Notes: generated by a model from the sequence alone, not told the origin. A stretch of 64,000 nt of DNA from Hydrangea macrophylla (GCA_033977485.1 CM066990.1:11133501-11197500); one strand, 5' to 3'. Numbered from the stretch's first letter, positions 32,701 to 42,072 are shown. Numbers and translations: made by a program.

Positions 32701-33385
32701 CATTATAAGCAACAATGATTGGAGTTGGCCTTTGACTAACTCCATTGGCTTGAATGAAGTTAGGAATCTTTTAACAAACATGTATAAGCCTAATGGTATG
32801 TCTGATAGTATCTCATGGACTATATCTCCTACAGGAATTTATAAATTTGCCCACATTTGGGATCATTTTAGGGAAGTTGCCCCTGTGGCTCCGTGGTACA
32901 CAATTGTTTGGTTCTCAGGATGTACTCCGAGACAAAACTTCATTCTTTGGGTTGCTGTTCAGAATAGACTTGCAACCCATGATAGAATCTATACCTATAC
33001 CCCGGGGCCTCTTGCCTGTGTTTTTTGTCATGGCCATATGGAAACACACAACCATTTATTTTTTGAGTGCTCTTATGCTTCTTTTATTTGGCAGGAATTG
33101 ATGCACAGGTGTGGCCTACGATGGAATAAGACTGATTGGGAAACTACTGTTCAATGGATGGCAATACACTGGAAGGGAAAGAAGATCCAACATGCTATAC
33201 CAATCATTTGCCTTGGAGTTGCTGTATATGGACTATGGAAGGAAAGGAACTCTCGGACTTTTAAAGGTCCTTCTATTCCTAAAGAACAGCTGCTGCACTC
33301 TATGACATCTCAAATTAACATGCAAATCAGATCTAAATGGAAACAGCAACCCCAACTTGAAACATATGCTAGGGTATGGACATAA
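29765..33385 (+). CDS. L1-2 ORF2: endonuclease / reverse transcriptase, intact 1206 codons
   Basis: This is an uninterrupted L1-clade ORF2. The N-terminal apurinic-type endonuclease spans about residues 1-235, with SWNIRGLN (N7), LIETKV (E36), LLGDFNVV and GISDHSPL. The RT spans about 440-780, with KAPGPDGFNAYFF, FRPISCCNTIYKCISK, KVDLLKAYDSVSW, GIRQGDPLSPYLF and FADD at residues 693-696 (31841). The C-terminal zf-RVT segment follows at about 1030-1115 (CVFCHGHMETHNHLFFEC). There is no RNase H domain. The start is the ATG that overlaps the ORF1 stop. It would nick target DNA and copy the LINE RNA in place. The copy cannot be autonomous because ORF1 and the 5' end are missing, but its protein could still be made if transcribed. 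Confidence 0.95.
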   Translation: MIVSSWNIRGLNLSSKQTEVAKFIYANSIDVLGLIETKVKFANEDKIKKEIFKDWDCVSNSSPDSVGRIWVGWNPDKINLTVLNITSQVIHVNIANDDFSVQFEASFIYAFNTGQERKSLWTELNSNFKPNINHVLLGDFNVVLNTNEVSEPDFGVNSDIIDFKNVVNSLCLTDLRYMGEFFTWSNRRYGRPDYTQRKLDRALVNQTWLDNFNDSYAHFHEPGISDHSPLVLYIDKLTRRKGKSFKFFNFWTQLVSYDASVSNAWNTPITGSNQYQVCHKLRLVKSELKILSKIFVGKEKLLADKARSELKGVQSDLLKRPCCPSLISKQKQCLTDFLKAVWMEEETLKQKSRVQWLEAGDKNSKYFFQHIKSRRNRKRIFKLEKPDGSFTCNIEDAKPEAVRYFFDLLGTTANNHYPGIAVMRRVIYKRIPVNLLEELDRIPTSDEIKHTFFNLPDNKAPGPDGFNAYFFKKSWVTVGSAVTEAIQEFFHTGEMLRESNTTIIALIPKVPNPSKMGDFRPISCCNTIYKCISKIIANRLQSVLPTIIDRAQSAFVKGRKISDNVLLVQDLLRDYHKDGGIPRIATKVDLLKAYDSVSWEFLFDLLDVMGFPPKLRQWITACVTTPRYSINFNGESVGYFDGARGIRQGDPLSPYLFVLIMEAFSQLLHHNIQNSQFKYHWKCDKLKISHLCFADDLIMLVNGDLESAKLVRHTLTQFYHLSGLQANNAKSCVFFSGIEDQVANDILRELQFTKGSLPMRYLGVPLITTKLKKCHCDELVKNICSRINSWKSKFLSYAGRAQLIQSVLSGIQQYWSGMFILPKGVLKQVDQALMRFLWSGSTAKAHGSKISWVKVCKPKKEGGLGFKDIYLTNTILNLKHIGNLLDPNNKSLWKDWIHLYMIKAKSFWEVKAPSQCSWYWQKLLKLRDLARPILSHKIGNGHHTSLWFDNWLPIGPLFEKYTNRIAYDAAIDSKAKVRAIISNNDWSWPLTNSIGLNEVRNLLTNMYKPNGMSDSISWTISPTGIYKFAHIWDHFREVAPVAPWYTIVWFSGCTPRQNFILWVAVQNRLATHDRIYTYTPGPLACVFCHGHMETHNHLFFECSYASFIWQELMHRCGLRWNKTDWETTVQWMAIHWKGKKIQHAIPIICLGVAVYGLWKERNSRTFKGPSIPKEQLLHSMTSQINMQIRSKWKQQPQLETYARVWT

Positions 33386-33726
33386 GAAGGATTTGAAGGG
33401 AGTGATGGGTTCGTTGGGTTGGAATGTTTGATGTTTTGATTGTTTTTGGAGTTTAATTGATATTTGATGTGTTGATTTGTTGTTCTGATTGGGGGTGGCT
33501 TCCTATGCCATTGTCCCCTTGATTGTGACATCTTTTCCTGGGGAATGCCCCTTGTACATTTGTGTTTTCTTGGGTGCTTGTTCTGACTTTGACCATTTTT
33601 GTGTGTGCTTTTGCCACAGTCCTCGTGCGCTGAGCTTATTGTAAAATCCTGGGGTTTGCCCCTTGTACTTTGTACGCCCCCCTTTTTTTTTGGAATATAT
33701 TTACCAATTTCCGAAAAAAAAAAAAA
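33386..33726 (+). other. L1-2 3' UTR with two stem-loops
   Basis: The stem-loops GGGG-AATG-CCCC (33540-33551) and GGGG-TTTG-CCCC (33651-33662) are each followed by cttgtac. The tail reads tttttttttggaatatatttaccaatttccg plus A. The duplicated hairpin is specific to this copy. I see no polyadenylation signal of the aataaa type. Confidence 0.8.
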
Positions 33727-34156
33727 TCGATTGGAACCCATGGCAATCGATTGTACTCTGTCTTCTTCCTCAAAACTGCTGGTTTTATTATAAAAACGTT
33801 GGGGATTCTCTTCTTATCCATACACGTTATTAAACACATATATACATCCCAAAAACACCTCCTTGAGTGAGTTAATGAAACTCACCTTGTCCCGGCGTTC
33901 CGGTGACGGCGTCCCGAGCTTCGCGGCAGCGGCTATGGTGAACTCTCTTTCCTCTCTCTTTCTTCTCTGCTCTCTCTTTCTCTGTCCGTCTCTGTTCTCT
34001 CTCTGCCCTCCTCTTCTTCTTCTCTTCTCTAACCCGAGAGTGTGTGTGTGTATATATATAATATATATGTATGTGTGTATATATATGAGAGTATATATAT
34101 CTCTCTCTCTCCCAAACACACACACAATCAAACATATATTTGTATAAGGGGAGCGG

Positions 34157-34165
34157 TATATATAG
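34157..34165 (-). promoter_or_regulatory. TATA box of the gypsy solo LTR
   Basis: On the minus strand cctatatataccgctcccc. The CAATCGATTG block at 34225-34345 lies just upstream of it in that orientation. Confidence 0.6.
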
Positions 34166-34224
34166 GGAGGGGAAAACTATCACAACCACACAAAACCAAC
34201 GAGGTGGCCAACTCCAGCTACTCT

Positions 34225-34345
34225 CAATCGATTGATACCAGGTGCCAATCGATTGGGGTTAGGTCGGCAGGATACCAATCGATTGGTAAAACATCCAATC
34301 GATTGACATATCAATCGATTGGGATTCATGGCAATCGATTGGACA
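34225..34345. repeat. CAATCGATTG palindrome array, second block, upstream of the TATA box
   Basis: Six copies of caatcgattg at about 34227, 34251, 34276, 34296, 34309 and 34331, with spacers of 3-15 bp. In the minus-strand sense of this LTR the array starts about 60 bp upstream of the TATA box. Confidence 0.93.
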
Positions 34346-35071
34346 CACAACCTCACCAAAGGCTAAGAAAGGTACTAGGGATCTATATATACCTGAAATA
34401 CAGGGTATTACAATATCTGATGGCCTGATCTTCTGTGTGTAAGCTGAACTCTACACCCCAAACCACCTACTATATAGAATGAGAGACACACATGCATAAT
34501 ATTAAATAAATAATATAATACAAACATTGCCCACACAGATTCTAAAAAAAATGGATTAACTGATTTTATTAAATGAATAATAAATCGACTACATAAAGCA
34601 TGGCTTTTAGTATATATCCCTAACAACCTTGACAAGAGTAATCATTCCATATGGAGGGTATGCTACTCATTGGTTACTAGATGTGAACTTCCAATGGATA
34701 GGATCAGTCAGACGTGTTAGAGGGTGACCACCACATGGAGGCACTACTTGAGGCAGTTGTGATTGGATCCTAGTTAATGGTGCACACTAGCTAAGTTATG
34801 AATAAGGGATCCTACACGGGGCATTGTTCAAAAACATGGAGATCAAATAGGTTCTGGAGTCATGACCTGTTTTACAAGAGTTGCATAGTGGACAAGTCAT
34901 TAGTAATCGAAAGATCGAATAATGACCACCACATGGAGGCTTTGTTCTTTTGTTTCAATATCCTGACGACTTTGTTATGAAATAAGAGTTTTATGGATTC
35001 TTTTATTTTATACAATCTAATTTTGATATCTATAATAAAAGGTTTAATTTCATTATTTTTCAAAATTAATC

Positions 35072-35895
35072 ATGTCTGGATATGCATTTAGTCCACTTGC
35101 TACCATACTCACACAAAACAAGCTAACTGGAAACAATTACATCAAATGAAAACATAACTTGGTTATTATTTTAACCGCGGAGGATCACATATATGTCCTC
35201 ACTACCCCATGTCCTGCCAAACCCACAGTAAATGCTTCTGTAAATGCCAGACGCGAGTTCGACAAGTGAAAGAAATTGAATGCGATGGTTCGTTGCTACA
35301 TACTGGTCTCTGTGGCTGGTGTGTCACAATACCAGTACCAATCGAACAATTCTGCCAGTGTCATTATCACTTCTTCAAAAGTAATATTTGGGGAACATGG
35401 CAGACTTGCTAGGCAGATTGCCATGTAAAAGATAATGAGTGCTAAGATGTTGGCAGGAACTCCAATCAGAGAATGTGTTTTAAAATTGATTAAAAATTTA
35501 AATGAACTGGAGACTCTAGGTGCCAACATCGATGCATAGATCTAAGTTGATATGATCCTCAACTCCCTATCGCCATCATTCTCTCAATTGAAACTAAACT
35601 ATAATATGAATCAAATGAATTTTTCTATGAGCGAATTGATGAGTTTTCTTCAAGGAGCGGAATGGGTGATCAAGCCTGGGGGCAACGTTATAAACATTGA
35701 GAAAAACTCTCCATCTTCCTGATCTACGCCGAAAGACAAGAAACTAGTGGTCCAAGTGTTGGACCAGTTTCGAAGATTGCAAAATCTAAGGGAAAGGGAA
35801 AAGGCAAGGGGAAGGAAGGTGGTCAAGGCAAAGGAAAGTGTTTTCAATACGGGGACAAAGGCCACTGGAAGAGGAACTATCTGGAATTTTTAGCT
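35072..35895 (+). pseudogene. Copia A gag
   Basis: The start is at 35072 (MSGYAFSPLATILTQNKLTGNNY), homologous to the Copia B Gag start. Stops occur after NNYIK, in REFDK-KKLNAM, RQIAM-KIMSAK and elsewhere. The zinc knuckle near 35835 reads CFQYGDKGHWKRNY: the second and fourth cysteines are both tyrosine, as expected from G-to-A changes at decayed cytosines. Confidence 0.8.
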
Positions 35896-37545
35896 ACTAA
35901 AGTTCAAGGTATGATCGAATCACAAGTGATTGAAGTAAGTTTTATAGCGGATACTTCGAACACTTGGTGCATTGATTTTGGTGCGACTAACCATATCTGT
36001 AATTTGTTGTTGGGGTTCAGATCAACTAGGAGGTGCAGTGAGATCATGCTTATTCTAGGTTCTAGCAAAACTGTTTCTGCAGTTGCAATTGGAGTAGTAG
36101 TTTTAGAATTTCCAAACCATAAGACTTTGATTTTTATCAGATGTACTTTGTGTCCCTTTAATGAGACGTAATTTAATTTTAGTTTCAAAACTTTTGAATA
36201 AAAATTATTCTTTTTCTTTTAGAACTAAAGTTGTGATAAAAAGAAATAGTTCTTTTATGTGTTCTGGTTTTAAGTCAAATGGTTTATATGTGATTACTCC
36301 AAATGTTTCTAACGATTCTAACATAGAACTTAGTAACTCAGTGGTAACTTAACCATCTAATATTTTCCGAAAAAAAAAAAACTCAACCATCTAAATGAAA
36401 TGAACCTTCCACTAATCTAATAAGGCTTTGGCACATGAGGCTAGGTCATGTCAATCTAAATAGAATTGGCAGACTAGTCAAAGAAGGATCTTAGGCAATT
36501 TGATTCTCAAATCAGTAGAAGTCTGTAAATCATGTTTAAAGGGTAAAATGACCAAAAGGCCCTTCTTGCAAAGGGCAACATGACCAATGCATTGTTATAA
36601 TTAGTTTATACTGATGTGTGTGGACCAATAAATATTAGAGCTAGGGGTGGTTATGAGTATTTCATTATATTTACTGATGACCACTCTAGGTACAGATATG
36701 TGTACCTAATGCAGCACACGTCTGAAGCCTTTGAAAAGTTCAAAGAGTTTAGGGCTGAAGTGGAGAAGCAATTGGGCACACATTACAAGGCTTCAATATG
36801 ATCGAGGTGGCGAGTACCTCTCTATTGTGTTTATTGATCACCTCATACATAATGAGATTATGTCATAGTGGACTGCACCTGGTATGCCTGAGTAGAACAG
36901 TGTAGCGAAGAGATGGAACTAGACTCTTTCATCGAGTTGCCATTATTTCTTTTGGTATTTGGAAACCGCTATGTATATATTAAATCTTGTTCCAAGAAAA
37001 TCCATTCCTAAGATACCATGAGAGATGTGGATTGGACGCAAGCCCTCTTTGTAACATCTCTGGATATGGGGGTGTCCAGCATATGTGCTGAAAGGAAAGA
37101 TGAACAAATTTGCAACTAGATCTGAAGTATGTTTCTTTGTAGGGTATCCAAAGGGTACTTATGGATGGTATTTTTATGATCCAAAAGAACAGAAAGTTTT
37201 TGTTACTATAAATGCTATTTTCTTGGAGGATGATTATTTCCTGAACCATAAACCTAAAGGAAGGATAGATCTAAGGGAAATAGATGGAGAGCCCTCTATT
37301 CCTCTAATAGTTGAAAGCGATGTAAGACAAGAAAACACCACATCTTTAGCCATTTCCATACCGGTACCTCGTCATAGTGGGAGGATTATCAACCAGCCTA
37401 ATAGATATATGTTCTTGGGAGAAGTTTTTGAAGCCGTCTCCATAGAATCTAATCCTTCCACATACGAAGCAATGGCTGATGTTGATTCACCTCATTGGGT
37501 TAAAGCTATGAAGGCTGAATTGGAATCTATGGATTCCAATTAGGT
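35896..37545 (+). pseudogene. Copia A protease and integrase
   Basis: Protease motif TWCIDFGATNHIC near 35960 (DFGA in place of DSGA or DTGA). The GAG-pre-integrase segment LWHMRLGHVNLNRI lies near 36430. The integrase core has YTDVCGPINIRARGGYEYF (36608), but the segment around the second catalytic D is frameshifted (36800-36830). The integrase C-terminal region RSEVCFFVGYPKGTYGWYFYDPKEQKV lies at 37115, and the linker NQPNRYMFLGE follows. A LINE micro-insertion sits at 36361. Many stops make it non-functional. Confidence 0.82.
36346..36394 (+). mobile_element. LINE micro-insertion of 19 bp with 15-bp TSD
   Basis: aacttaaccatctaa (36346-36360) and aactcaaccatctaa (36380-36394) differ in one base. 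Between them is tattttccg plus ten A, the 3' end of the LINE family. The insertion is in the decayed Copia A pol. Confidence 0.88.
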
Positions 37546-38317
37546 CTGGGTCCCTGGGATCTTGTAGAACTTCCAGCCAATATTAAACTCGTTGGCTATA
37601 AGTGGGTCTATAAGAGGAAAAGAGGATCTGATAGAAAGGTTGAGACCTTTAAGGCAAGGCTTATAGTGAAAGGTTATACTCAAAGAGAGGGTATTGAATA
37701 TGAGGAAACCTTTTTCGCTGGTAGCCATGCTCAAGTCCATCAGAGTACTCTTATTCATTACCATATACCTAGATTATGAGATCTGACAGATGGAAGTCAA
37801 GACTGCATTCTTGAATGGCAATCTTGAGGAGGACATCTATATGTAGCAACCAGAAGAGTTCATAGCTGGCGGGAAAAAAGGTAACTTGGTATGCAAGCTA
37901 TAAAAATCCATTTGTGGGCTTAAGCAAGTATCCAGAAGTTGGAACAATCGAGTTGACCAAGCGGTCAAGTAGTTTGGTTTCATACAGAATCTGGGTGAAC
38001 CTTGTGTATATAAGAAATGTGAAGGTAAGATGGTGGCTTTTTATGTGCTTTATATTGATGACATTCTACTCATTAGGAATGATGTAGCGGCGTTGTCATC
38101 AATCAAGGTTTGGCTAGCTAGTATTTTTGATATGAAGGATCTAGGAGAGGCGAGCTATATCCTTGGGATAAAGCTCTTTCGAGATCACAAGCGAAAGATA
38201 ATGGGATTATCTCAAGCTGGTTATATTGATAAAGTGCTAACTAGATTTTTCATGGATACTTTAAAGAAAGGTTTGCTACCTTTCAAGCATGGTTTAGCAT
38301 TTTCCCTAGGCCAGCGT
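37546..38317 (+). pseudogene. Copia A reverse transcriptase, truncated
   Basis: The stretch reads YKWVYKRKRGSDRKVETFKARL, KGYTQREGIEYEETF with frameshifts after it, then VLYIDDILLIRNDV near 38045 (the RT catalytic box, YIDD for YVDD), FDMKDLGEASYILGIKL and KIMGLSQAGYIDKVL. It stops at the Gypsy E junction, so the end of RT and all RNase H are missing. Confidence 0.85.
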
Positions 38318-38318
38318 T

Positions 38319-38537
38319 GATGGGCATCATGGAGGATCGAGTCTTAAAGATGATCCCTTGCAAGTTCTAAATGGGTCAATCACAAGATTAAGAGCTAAGA
38401 AGATCAAGGAAGCAATGCAAGGTTTGGTGCAATCCACTTGGGTAGAATTTGCAAATGTTTCAAGCAGGAATTCAACATTCAAGATGGGCTTGGAAGAAGA
38501 GGAACCAACTTTAATCCATGTGATACAAGCTACTTAG
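38319..38537 (+). pseudogene. C-terminal 72 codons of a gypsy polyprotein, inside the LTR
   Basis: Open from the LTR start to a TAG at 38535-38537 without an ATG. It contains DDPLQVLNGSITRLRAKKIKEAMQGLV, matching the GPITRARAKKLKEAL-type tail of plant gypsy Pol proteins. In a complete element the same bases in the 3' LTR would end the polyprotein; here, in the 5' LTR, they are not translated. The link to Pol is from remembered motif similarity. Confidence 0.7.
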
Positions 38538-38610
38538 GTTTGTGGGCCTATTTATTTATGTTCTTTGGTATTGGCATGTGGGCCTATTTTTATTTATTAA
38601 GTGGATAGAT

Positions 38611-39912
38611 ATAACCTTGTTAAACTCAATAAAACTTTGAACTTAAAACAAATCTGGTCCCTCTTCTCCTCTAAGCCAAATTCTTTATGGGTGGATTAGG
38701 TTAAAACTTACCTTTTAAAAGACAAAAGCATTTGGGTTGTTAAGGAACCTACCCAGAGTTCCTGGTATTGGCGGAAACTCCTTAAACTCAGAGACATGGA
38801 CAGGCCCTTATTGAAGCACAAGATTGGTAATGGGTGTGGTACTTTCTTATGGTATGACAATTGGCACCCCTTAGGCTCACTCTTGGACAAATTTGGTCCT
38901 AGAGTTGCGTATGATGCAACAATACCCTTGAATGCAAAAGTTAAGGATATTATAGTGGACAGGGAATACCAATGGCCTCTTACTAATACGTTAGAGCTCA
39001 TGGAAATCTGAAACCACATGCTTGAAATTCCCCTCCCCTAAGATAATCTTGATACTGCCCTATGGTTCCCTTCTCCTAATGGGACCTTTAAGCTTGCACA
39101 TACATGGGACCACCTTCGAGTTGTTTTCCCAAAGGTCCCATGGCATAGGCTCATTTGGTTCCTAGGAATATACCTAGGCATAGTTTCATTTCGTGGTTGG
39201 CAATTCTTAATAGATTATCTACTCATGATAGGATTTTCCACTTCACTCCTGGCCCTTTGGGATGTATGCTCTGCCACCAAGGTATGGAATCTCATGATCA
39301 CTTATTTTTTGATTGCTCATTCTCTTCTTTTATTTGGCAGGCAGTGCTACAACAATTGGAGATAACTTCCCATGCTTTCTCTTGGACCTCTATTGTGGAA
39401 TGGACAGCTAGGATTTGGACAAAGAAAACTCCCAATCACATCATCCCTAAAATGTGCTTTGGGTTGGTGATCTATAGCATTTGAAAAGAAAGAAATGCAT
39501 GTACATTCAAAACCGAGGTTAAAACAAAGGAAAATCTCCTTCAGGATATCTACCTCCAAATCTCTACTCAGATCCAAATCAAGTGCAAACATGATCCTCA
39601 CCTCCCTAATTACATAGCTAGATGGATTTAGTTTGTAATTCTTTCCTTTAATCTATGTTCGTCTTGCTAGTTCAGATTCTGAAGGGGGGGGGCCCTTGGA
39701 CTTTACTGATTTGATTTTAGGGGTTTCCCGTCCTCTATAGGATCAATGTATTTTGCTAAGATGAGTCTTTATCTTTGCTCAAGCCTTTTGATAGATTCTC
39801 CTCCTCTTTGCATCATCTGGTTGATTTTGCTTGCGCTTATTGTGGTGAGCCCCTTGTAGTTTGTATAGTGCTGCTTGGCATGTTCTTTTATTTATTCACC
39901 ATTTCCCGAAAA
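38611..39912 (+). mobile_element. L1-3: decayed 5'-truncated LINE fragment
   Basis: It starts within ORF2 at LNKTLNLKQIW and contains SSWYWRKLLKLRD, KIGNGCGTFLWYDNWHP and the zf-RVT segment CMLCHQGMESHDHLFFDC (near 39270). It is disrupted by several stops and ends with a degraded 3' UTR (agccccttgtag, then ccattt-cccgaaaag). It is closer to L1-1 than to L1-2 by eye. No clear target duplication is visible, as expected for an old copy. Confidence 0.85.
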
Positions 39913-40287
39913 GAAATATTTAGCTTTAAGTTTTCGCTATTTGGGGCTCAAGTATAGAGCCCATATCTTTTATTTTTGTTGAAGGCCTTTTGGGCCTTAG
40001 GGTTTCTTAGAGGGTATAAAACACTCTTGTAGCAGTTTTTTTTATGTGATATATCATGTGACTGAAGGTTATCTTCCTAGAGAACTATTCAGTTTTCTCT
40101 AATTGTTCTTGATTGAACAATCTGAACTTATCAGAGGCAAAACCTTTGTGGCGTTCTCTCCAAATCTAGGTTCTTAGAACAAGATTTCAATGGGTCTAGA
40201 TTATTATTGACTTGATTATTGGCTTTCTTGGGTGGAATACAATCTGATCGTGGGTTCAAGGAATCTCAATTCCACGGGTTCACATCA

Positions 40288-40948
40288 TTTAGTATCAGAG
40301 CTAGGTTCCAAATCAGGTCTAATTTATTCATTTTATTTTGTGTTCCTGTTGTTGTTTCATTTCGTGATCTTGTGTCATTTTGTGTTCTTTTTTCTGTTTC
40401 AATTCGTGTTATTGTTCATCTAGTATTCTTGTCACTTCATGTTCTAGGGTTTCCTTCTTCATTATTGTTATGAAAGAAAGTGTTTGTGTTCATATATTGA
40501 ATTTCACAACTGATTACTCGTGAACCTGATTCAAGCATTCAGTGCTTTACTACCTTGGCCTTGATTCAAGCATATGTTTATTATTGATTGAAATCTAATC
40601 AAAATTGCTTTTTTCGGAAATTACTGATCATTGTTGCTAATTTGCGACCGAATCTGTTACAAAAAAAAGAAGAAAAGAAAAGAAGAGGGACATCCAGAAA
40701 AAAAAAGAGTATAAAAAAAATTTTGTTTCGTGATTTTTTATTTACCTCTCCTTTGGTTCATACTAATAGTGATTTCAAGTTCTCTCACAATCACCAAAAA
40801 AAAAAAATCAATCGTGAGTTTTCTTTTATTTCCTCTCAAAATTTGATTTTCTTGTTTCCTAATTGCTCTTGTCCTCGTCGTACATTTTTCTTGAGTTCCG
40901 TGTCATTTTTTTAATTCCGTGTTTCTTGAATCTGTTTCTGGCTAGAAT
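40288..40948 (+). other. Gypsy E primer-binding site and leader
   Basis: The PBS is at 40290-40301 (tagtatcagagc, one base from the initiator tRNA-Met complement). The leader is T-rich and non-coding with repeated tgtttcattt/cgtgtt words and purine tracts at 40660-40715. It is cut at 40949 by Gypsy C; the five bases agaat (40944-40948) are the predicted target duplication of that insertion. Confidence 0.65.
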
Positions 40949-41394
40949 TGTCACACCCGTTCCGGGGTAAATAATTTGTTTTAAATACATAATTGAATTT
41001 AAAGGAGTTTTAATGTTATTTGAAAATTGAGATAAGTGTTTGACTGTGGTCAACGGAAGGTGTCCTGTGAAGACATGGTGAATTGATAATCATGGAGGCA
41101 TTCGTGTGAATAAATGACATTTATATGATTTAAATGTTATTTGACTTATCTGGTAAATTGTGAATAATAAATTTACCTGTGTAGCGTAATTTCTATTGGT
41201 TTTGATCTTGATAAAGATAAACCAGAACGAATTAGAGATAACCAATGTGATACGTTGCATAAAAGGTAGGTTGTCTAGAGATTACATAGAATTTAGTTTT
41301 TGGACGTAATTATGGACCCAAATGGAAACTAGACGAAAACTTTTATAATCTATAGTTTGTTGGTTTGTGCCCTCAAACCATTACTTTATATATG

Positions 41395-42072
41395 GACATT
41401 AGCATTTTAATATAGCTTGTGTTTTTTGCCATAAAAATCTGGAATTCCATGACCACCTGTTCTTTAATTGCTCTTTTTCTTCCTTTATTTAGCAGGGGGT
41501 CCTTAATAGGTTGGGAATTTTATATCCCAAATCCTCTTGGGATGCTCTTGTGCTCTGGGCAGCGGATAAATGGAAAGGGAACACTCCTAGGCATATTATT
41601 CCTAGAATGTGCCTAGGCCTTACGGTTTATAGCATTTGGAAGAAGAGGAATGCTCAAAGCTTCAACTCAGGAGCTAAACCTAAGGAAAGAATATTTCAAG
41701 AGATTTGCCTCCAAATATCCCAACAACTGCAAATGAAGTGGAAGAATGACCCACATCTTCCCCAGTATATTGATAGATGGACACTTACTCCATAATGGAT
41801 TTTTGCTTTGTTTTTCTTCTATTTCTATAAATATGGGTCTTGTTGACCCCTACCGTTTTACTCTCTTATGATTTAGGGTTTGGTGGTTTTGGGATGGATC
41901 CTTATCTTCGCGTTGGCTTTTGATAACCCTCCATCCCTGTTGCTTTGTCTGATGTTCTTTTCGTGCGCTTATTGTATTTCCTGGGGTATGCCCCTTGCAT
42001 TTTTTGTATAGTGCCTTTTGGCTTTTTCTTTTTTATTGATTAACCATTTTCCGAAAAAAGACATCAGCTTTA
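41395..42072 (+). mobile_element. L1-4: 5'-truncated LINE fragment with imperfect TSD
   Basis: gacattagcattt (41395-41407) and gacatcagcttta (42060-42072) flank the insertion with two or three differences. It contains the end of ORF2, starting at CVFCHKNLEFHDHLFFNC and ending DPHLPQYIDRWTLTP with a TAA at 41793-41795 (one frameshift near 41500). The 3' UTR has hairpin GGGG-TATG-CCCC (41983-41994) and tail ttaaccattttccgaaaaaa. Confidence 0.88.
41416..41795 (+). pseudogene. L1-4 ORF2 C-terminal fragment
   Basis: About 125 codons from the zf-RVT cysteines to the normal ORF2 stop, in two frames joined near 41500 (first LFFNCSFSSFI, then the reading WDALVLWAADKWKGNTPRHIIPRMCLGLTVYSIWKKRN). It has no catalytic domain. 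Confidence 0.85.

Larger units (their letters stand above)
29629..33726 (+). mobile_element. L1-2: LINE, 5'-truncated in ORF1, with intact ORF2
   Basis: The element starts inside the 3' part of ORF1 and runs through ORF2 and a 340-bp 3' UTR to an A-tail (33714-33726). The left junction is placed at about 29629 because gacatatcaa before it and tcgattgg after it together match the undisturbed repeat at 34305-34325. The target lies in repeats, so the duplication length is ambiguous. The 3' UTR carries two copies of the GGGG-loop-CCCC hairpin. Confidence 0.88.
27966..34417 (-). mobile_element. Gypsy solo LTR (Gypsy D family) with 5-bp TSD, carrying L1-2
   Basis: Target duplication atatc at 27966-27970 and 34413-34417. 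The element on the plus strand runs tgtcacgccccgg (27971) to gggtattaca (34412). In the minus sense it starts tgtaataccctg and ends ccggggcgtgaca. Gypsy D's LTR starts tgtaacaccctg and ends cggggcgtgaca, and both share ccataaaggaaat near the end, so they are one family on opposite strands. Without L1-2 it is about 2.34 kb against 2.56 kb for Gypsy D. No internal region remains, so unequal recombination between its two LTRs is the simplest history. A TATA box in minus sense lies at 34157-34165. Confidence 0.9.
26870..34625 (-). mobile_element. 5' LTR of Copia B, split by a gypsy solo LTR
   Basis: Made of 26870-27970 and 34418-34625. The two parts join across the insertion with one copy of atatc, giving ctataatatctgatggcc exactly as in the other LTR at 20935-20955. 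The pieces together equal the intact 3' LTR in length within a few bases. Confidence 0.92.
19831..34630 (-). mobile_element. Copia B, complete element on the minus strand with 5-bp TSD
   Basis: LTRs at 19836-21154 and 26870-34625 (the latter interrupted) enclose gag and pol on the minus strand. The target duplication acctt is at 19831-19835 and 34626-34630. PPT and PBS are in the right places. The coding region has three stops and one frameshift through gag and protease plus one frameshift and one stop in RNase H, so it is recently dead. The insertion splits Copia A's leader. It was itself hit by a gypsy element that left a solo LTR inside the right LTR. Confidence 0.93.
34631..38317 (+). mobile_element. 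Copia A internal region, continued; cut by Gypsy E
   Basis: After one copy of acctt the Copia A leader resumes (gacaagagtaatc). Gag, protease, integrase and RT follow on the plus strand, all with many stops. RNase H and the 3' LTR are absent because Gypsy E begins at 38318 inside the RT C-terminal region. The decay is much heavier than in Copia B, consistent with Copia A being the older host. Confidence 0.88.
38318..40287 (+). mobile_element. 5' LTR of Gypsy E, interrupted by LINE fragment L1-3
   Basis: The left end is tgatgggcatcatgg and the right end ttcacatca; the terminal five bases are inverse complements (TGATG/CATCA). A primer-binding site follows directly (tagtatcagagcta). Without L1-3 the LTR is about 670 bp. 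Its first 220 bp encode the C-terminus of a gypsy polyprotein. The predicted target duplication is agcgt (38313-38317). Confidence 0.7.

Noticed and set aside
33814..34189. Several overlapping frames of about 100 codons
   Set aside because: They come from ct- and ta-microsatellites and overlap on both strands; low complexity only.
34225..34345. Regularly spaced palindromes resembling a CRISPR array
   Set aside because: The repeats are 10 bp with irregular spacers, lie in a plant LTR and have no cas genes nearby.
40606..40622. Possible minus-strand LINE tail (ttttttcggaaa)
   Set aside because: No target duplication longer than about five bases could be found and the string is too short to be specific.
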